From an uncultured Eubacteriales bacterium (lineage in GTDB: Bacteria; Bacillota; Clostridia; Tissierellales; Peptoniphilaceae), in assembly GCA_900540185.1 (NCBI GenBank), contig UQFH01000014.1, positions 1 through 26,258 on the forward strand: a stretch of 26,258 nt of DNA. The letters are read 5' to 3'. Under the pieces are notes generated by a model that was given only the letters and a program-made list of their open reading frames with translations, was not told where the DNA came from and ran no database searches. Position numbers and translations under genes: made by a program. Shown here piece by piece: positions 24,231-26,258 of the stretch; the first letter of the stretch is position 1, and each line of letters opens with the position of its first letter.

Positions 24231-25106
24231 CTAAACTAAAAAATCATAGAAAGCTTCAGCCCCCGGCGAAAGCTTTTTATTTTTGTGTCTAACAAGATAG
24301 AAAGAACGTTTAATAGGAACTCCTTTCAAACGAAGCTTTAAAATATCGTTTTCATTGTCTGTAAACCATGAACTGATAAAAGAACCGCCATATCCGCTCT
24401 TAACCAAACTGAGAATAAGCTCATTGCTGTCAAACACGGAATAATTGTTTTTTATAATATCCGGATATGCTTTTGTTACAGCATTTGCAAACGTTTTAAA
24501 TGTCCCGCTGCCAGGTTCTCTGAGCATAAGAGGAATGTCTTTAATATCGTCATAATCGATAGAATCAAAATTTGAAAAACCCGGGAACTTATCCTTCTTA
24601 ATTATATAGCAAATTTCATCTGAGAAAATATTTGTATATAATAATGTAGGGTCAGGAAATTTAAAACCCACTATTCCGAAATCGCATTTGCCGTTTTTTA
24701 CATTATTTACAACGTTCATAGAATCCAAACCGGAAACATTAAAAGTTATTCCCGGATGTGTATCGGCAAACTTTGCAATCTTGTCAGGCAAATAGAAAAG
24801 CTTTGGAACGCTCGAAGAAAGAATACTTACATTACCTTCTATATTTGAATTCGAAACAGAGATTTCAAGTTTTGCACTTCCAAGTGTATAAACAACATCT
24901 TTAGCATATCTATAAAAAATTTCACCGGCATTAGTCAAGGTGACGGTGTGTCCAAGTCTATTTAACAAAGCGCAGTCAAGTTCTTTTTCAAGATTTTGAA
25001 TGTGCGCGGTAATAGTAGGTTGTGAAACAAAAAGCTTATCTGCAGCTTTTGAAAAACTGTGTAAATCAGCTACATATATAAATGATTCCAAATGTTTTAA
25101 GTCCAT
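24231..25106 (-). CDS. LysR-family transcriptional regulator
   Basis: 291 residues. The N-terminal winged helix-turn-helix is diagnostic of LysR regulators (about 1-60: MDLKHLESFIYVADLHSFS, then AADKLFVSQPTITAHIQNLE). A linker helix and an effector-binding periplasmic-binding-protein fold (about 90-290, with GKCDFGIVG and MLREPGSGT) follow. The MLREPGSGT segment is like CysL/CbbR-type members, but the effector cannot be told. ATG 25106 has an AGGAGG site. LysR genes are often beside their targets, yet its upstream neighbour is the rRNA operon and its 3' neighbour is the convergent hut cluster, so the target is unknown. Confidence 0.93.
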   Translation of the reverse strand: MDLKHLESFIYVADLHSFSKAADKLFVSQPTITAHIQNLEKELDCALLNRLGHTVTLTNAGEIFYRYAKDVVYTLGSAKLEISVSNSNIEGNVSILSSSVPKLFYLPDKIAKFADTHPGITFNVSGLDSMNVVNNVKNGKCDFGIVGFKFPDPTLLYTNIFSDEICYIIKKDKFPGFSNFDSIDYDDIKDIPLMLREPGSGTFKTFANAVTKAYPDIIKNNYSVFDSNELILSLVKSGYGGSFISSWFTDNENDILKLRLKGVPIKRSFYLVRHKNKKLSPGAEAFYDFLV

Positions 25107-25275
25107 AATAACCTCCTATTAAAATTATAACAAAAATTAATAGAAAAATCAAATTAAACAATTGCAAAAAAACTAAAAATGTTATATAATATCAATACGA
25201 CAATTATATATAAAATACATGAAAAAGTAAAGAAAAAGTTTTTTTAAAAATTTTAAAAAATCTTTGGAAAAACTC
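25107..25275. other. AT-rich spacer between lysR-type gene and rRNA promoter
   Basis: No gene is seen. It holds the promoter of the lysR-type gene on the minus strand and, at about 25230-25272, long A and T tracts that could act as an UP element for the rRNA promoter. Confidence 0.5.
25124..25152 (-). promoter_or_regulatory. Promoter of the LysR-family gene
   Basis: On the minus strand: TTGATT (complement of 25147-25152), 17-bp spacer, TATAAT (complement of 25124-25129) with an extended TG. Confidence 0.7.
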
Positions 25276-25304
25276 TTGACAAACCAAAATGTATTTGGTA
25301 TACT
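25276..25304 (+). promoter_or_regulatory. rRNA operon promoter
   Basis: TTGACA (25276-25281), 17-bp spacer, TATACT (25299-25304), preceded by A/T tracts. It is about 140 bases before the mature 16S end. Confidence 0.88.
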
Positions 25305-25446
25305 AATTATTGTCAGCTCGAGAGAGCGAAGAACCTAAACAAAAAAATAAGTGAAAAGTAGACAAGAATCTAACTACAAAGTTAATTCAAAAGTGGAAGC
25401 AAAAACCACTATAAAAAAGCAAATAATAAGAGCTTGGCTCAAACTT
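25305..25446 (+). other. Pre-16S rRNA leader
   Basis: The transcribed leader has small hairpins: GCTC-GAGA-GAGC (25316-25327), AGTGG/CCACT (25392-25396 with 25406-25410) and GAGC-TTG-GCTC (25430-25440). TCAAACT (25439-25445) can pair with AGTTTGA (25456-25462) at the 5' end of mature 16S. No clear boxA was recognised. Confidence 0.6.

Positions 25447-26258
<812 letters not shown>

Overview
The window reads as a chromosomal segment of a low-GC, Gram-positive anaerobe. The partial 16S rRNA at the right end looks firmicute, and the gene content (spoVG, CtsR-type heat-shock control, clostridial-type long urocanase, a HesB-like selenoprotein) suggests the Tissierellia/Peptoniphilaceae neighbourhood. 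That placement is an impression from sequence, not a database result.

Layout, left to right. (1) 1-3803: a heat-shock operon of a DnaJ/CbpA-type co-chaperone and ClpB behind a textbook CtsR operator, closed by a terminator. (2) 3843-4697: a short HesB/IscA-like gene read through an in-frame TGA (predicted selenocysteine), followed by an isochorismatase-family hydrolase. (3) 4768-11975: a housekeeping block with very tight spacing: pncB, dnaX, ybaB, recR and a large M16C peptidase. (4) about 11976-14335: an AT-rich accessory island with a strong promoter, a secreted caspase-like protein of unknown function, an overlapping single-pass membrane protein, and a non-coding tail that may encode a small RNA. 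(5) 14473-16145: pirin (minus strand), tRNA-Ala(GGC), spoVG (minus strand). (6) 16117-17559: murC. (7) 17595-24216: a histidine-utilisation cluster hutH-hutU-ftcD-hutI plus an atypical LuxR-type regulator, preceded by a 13-codon leader peptide ending right at an intrinsic terminator. (8) 24231-25152: a LysR-type regulator on the minus strand. (9) 25276-26258: rRNA promoter, leader and the first ~810 nt of 16S rRNA, cut by the window edge.

How genes work together: HutH deaminates histidine to urocanate, HutU hydrates it to imidazolonepropionate, HutI opens the ring to formiminoglutamate, and FtcD passes the formimino group to tetrahydrofolate, giving glutamate. DnaX, YbaB and RecR form the common replication/repair block. 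DnaJ-like and ClpB belong to the disaggregation system.

The most interesting items are the hut leader peptide/terminator arrangement (a possible translation-controlled switch for a catabolic operon), the secreted caspase-like protein with its overlapping membrane partner, and the selenoprotein gene that ordinary gene calling would break at TGA.
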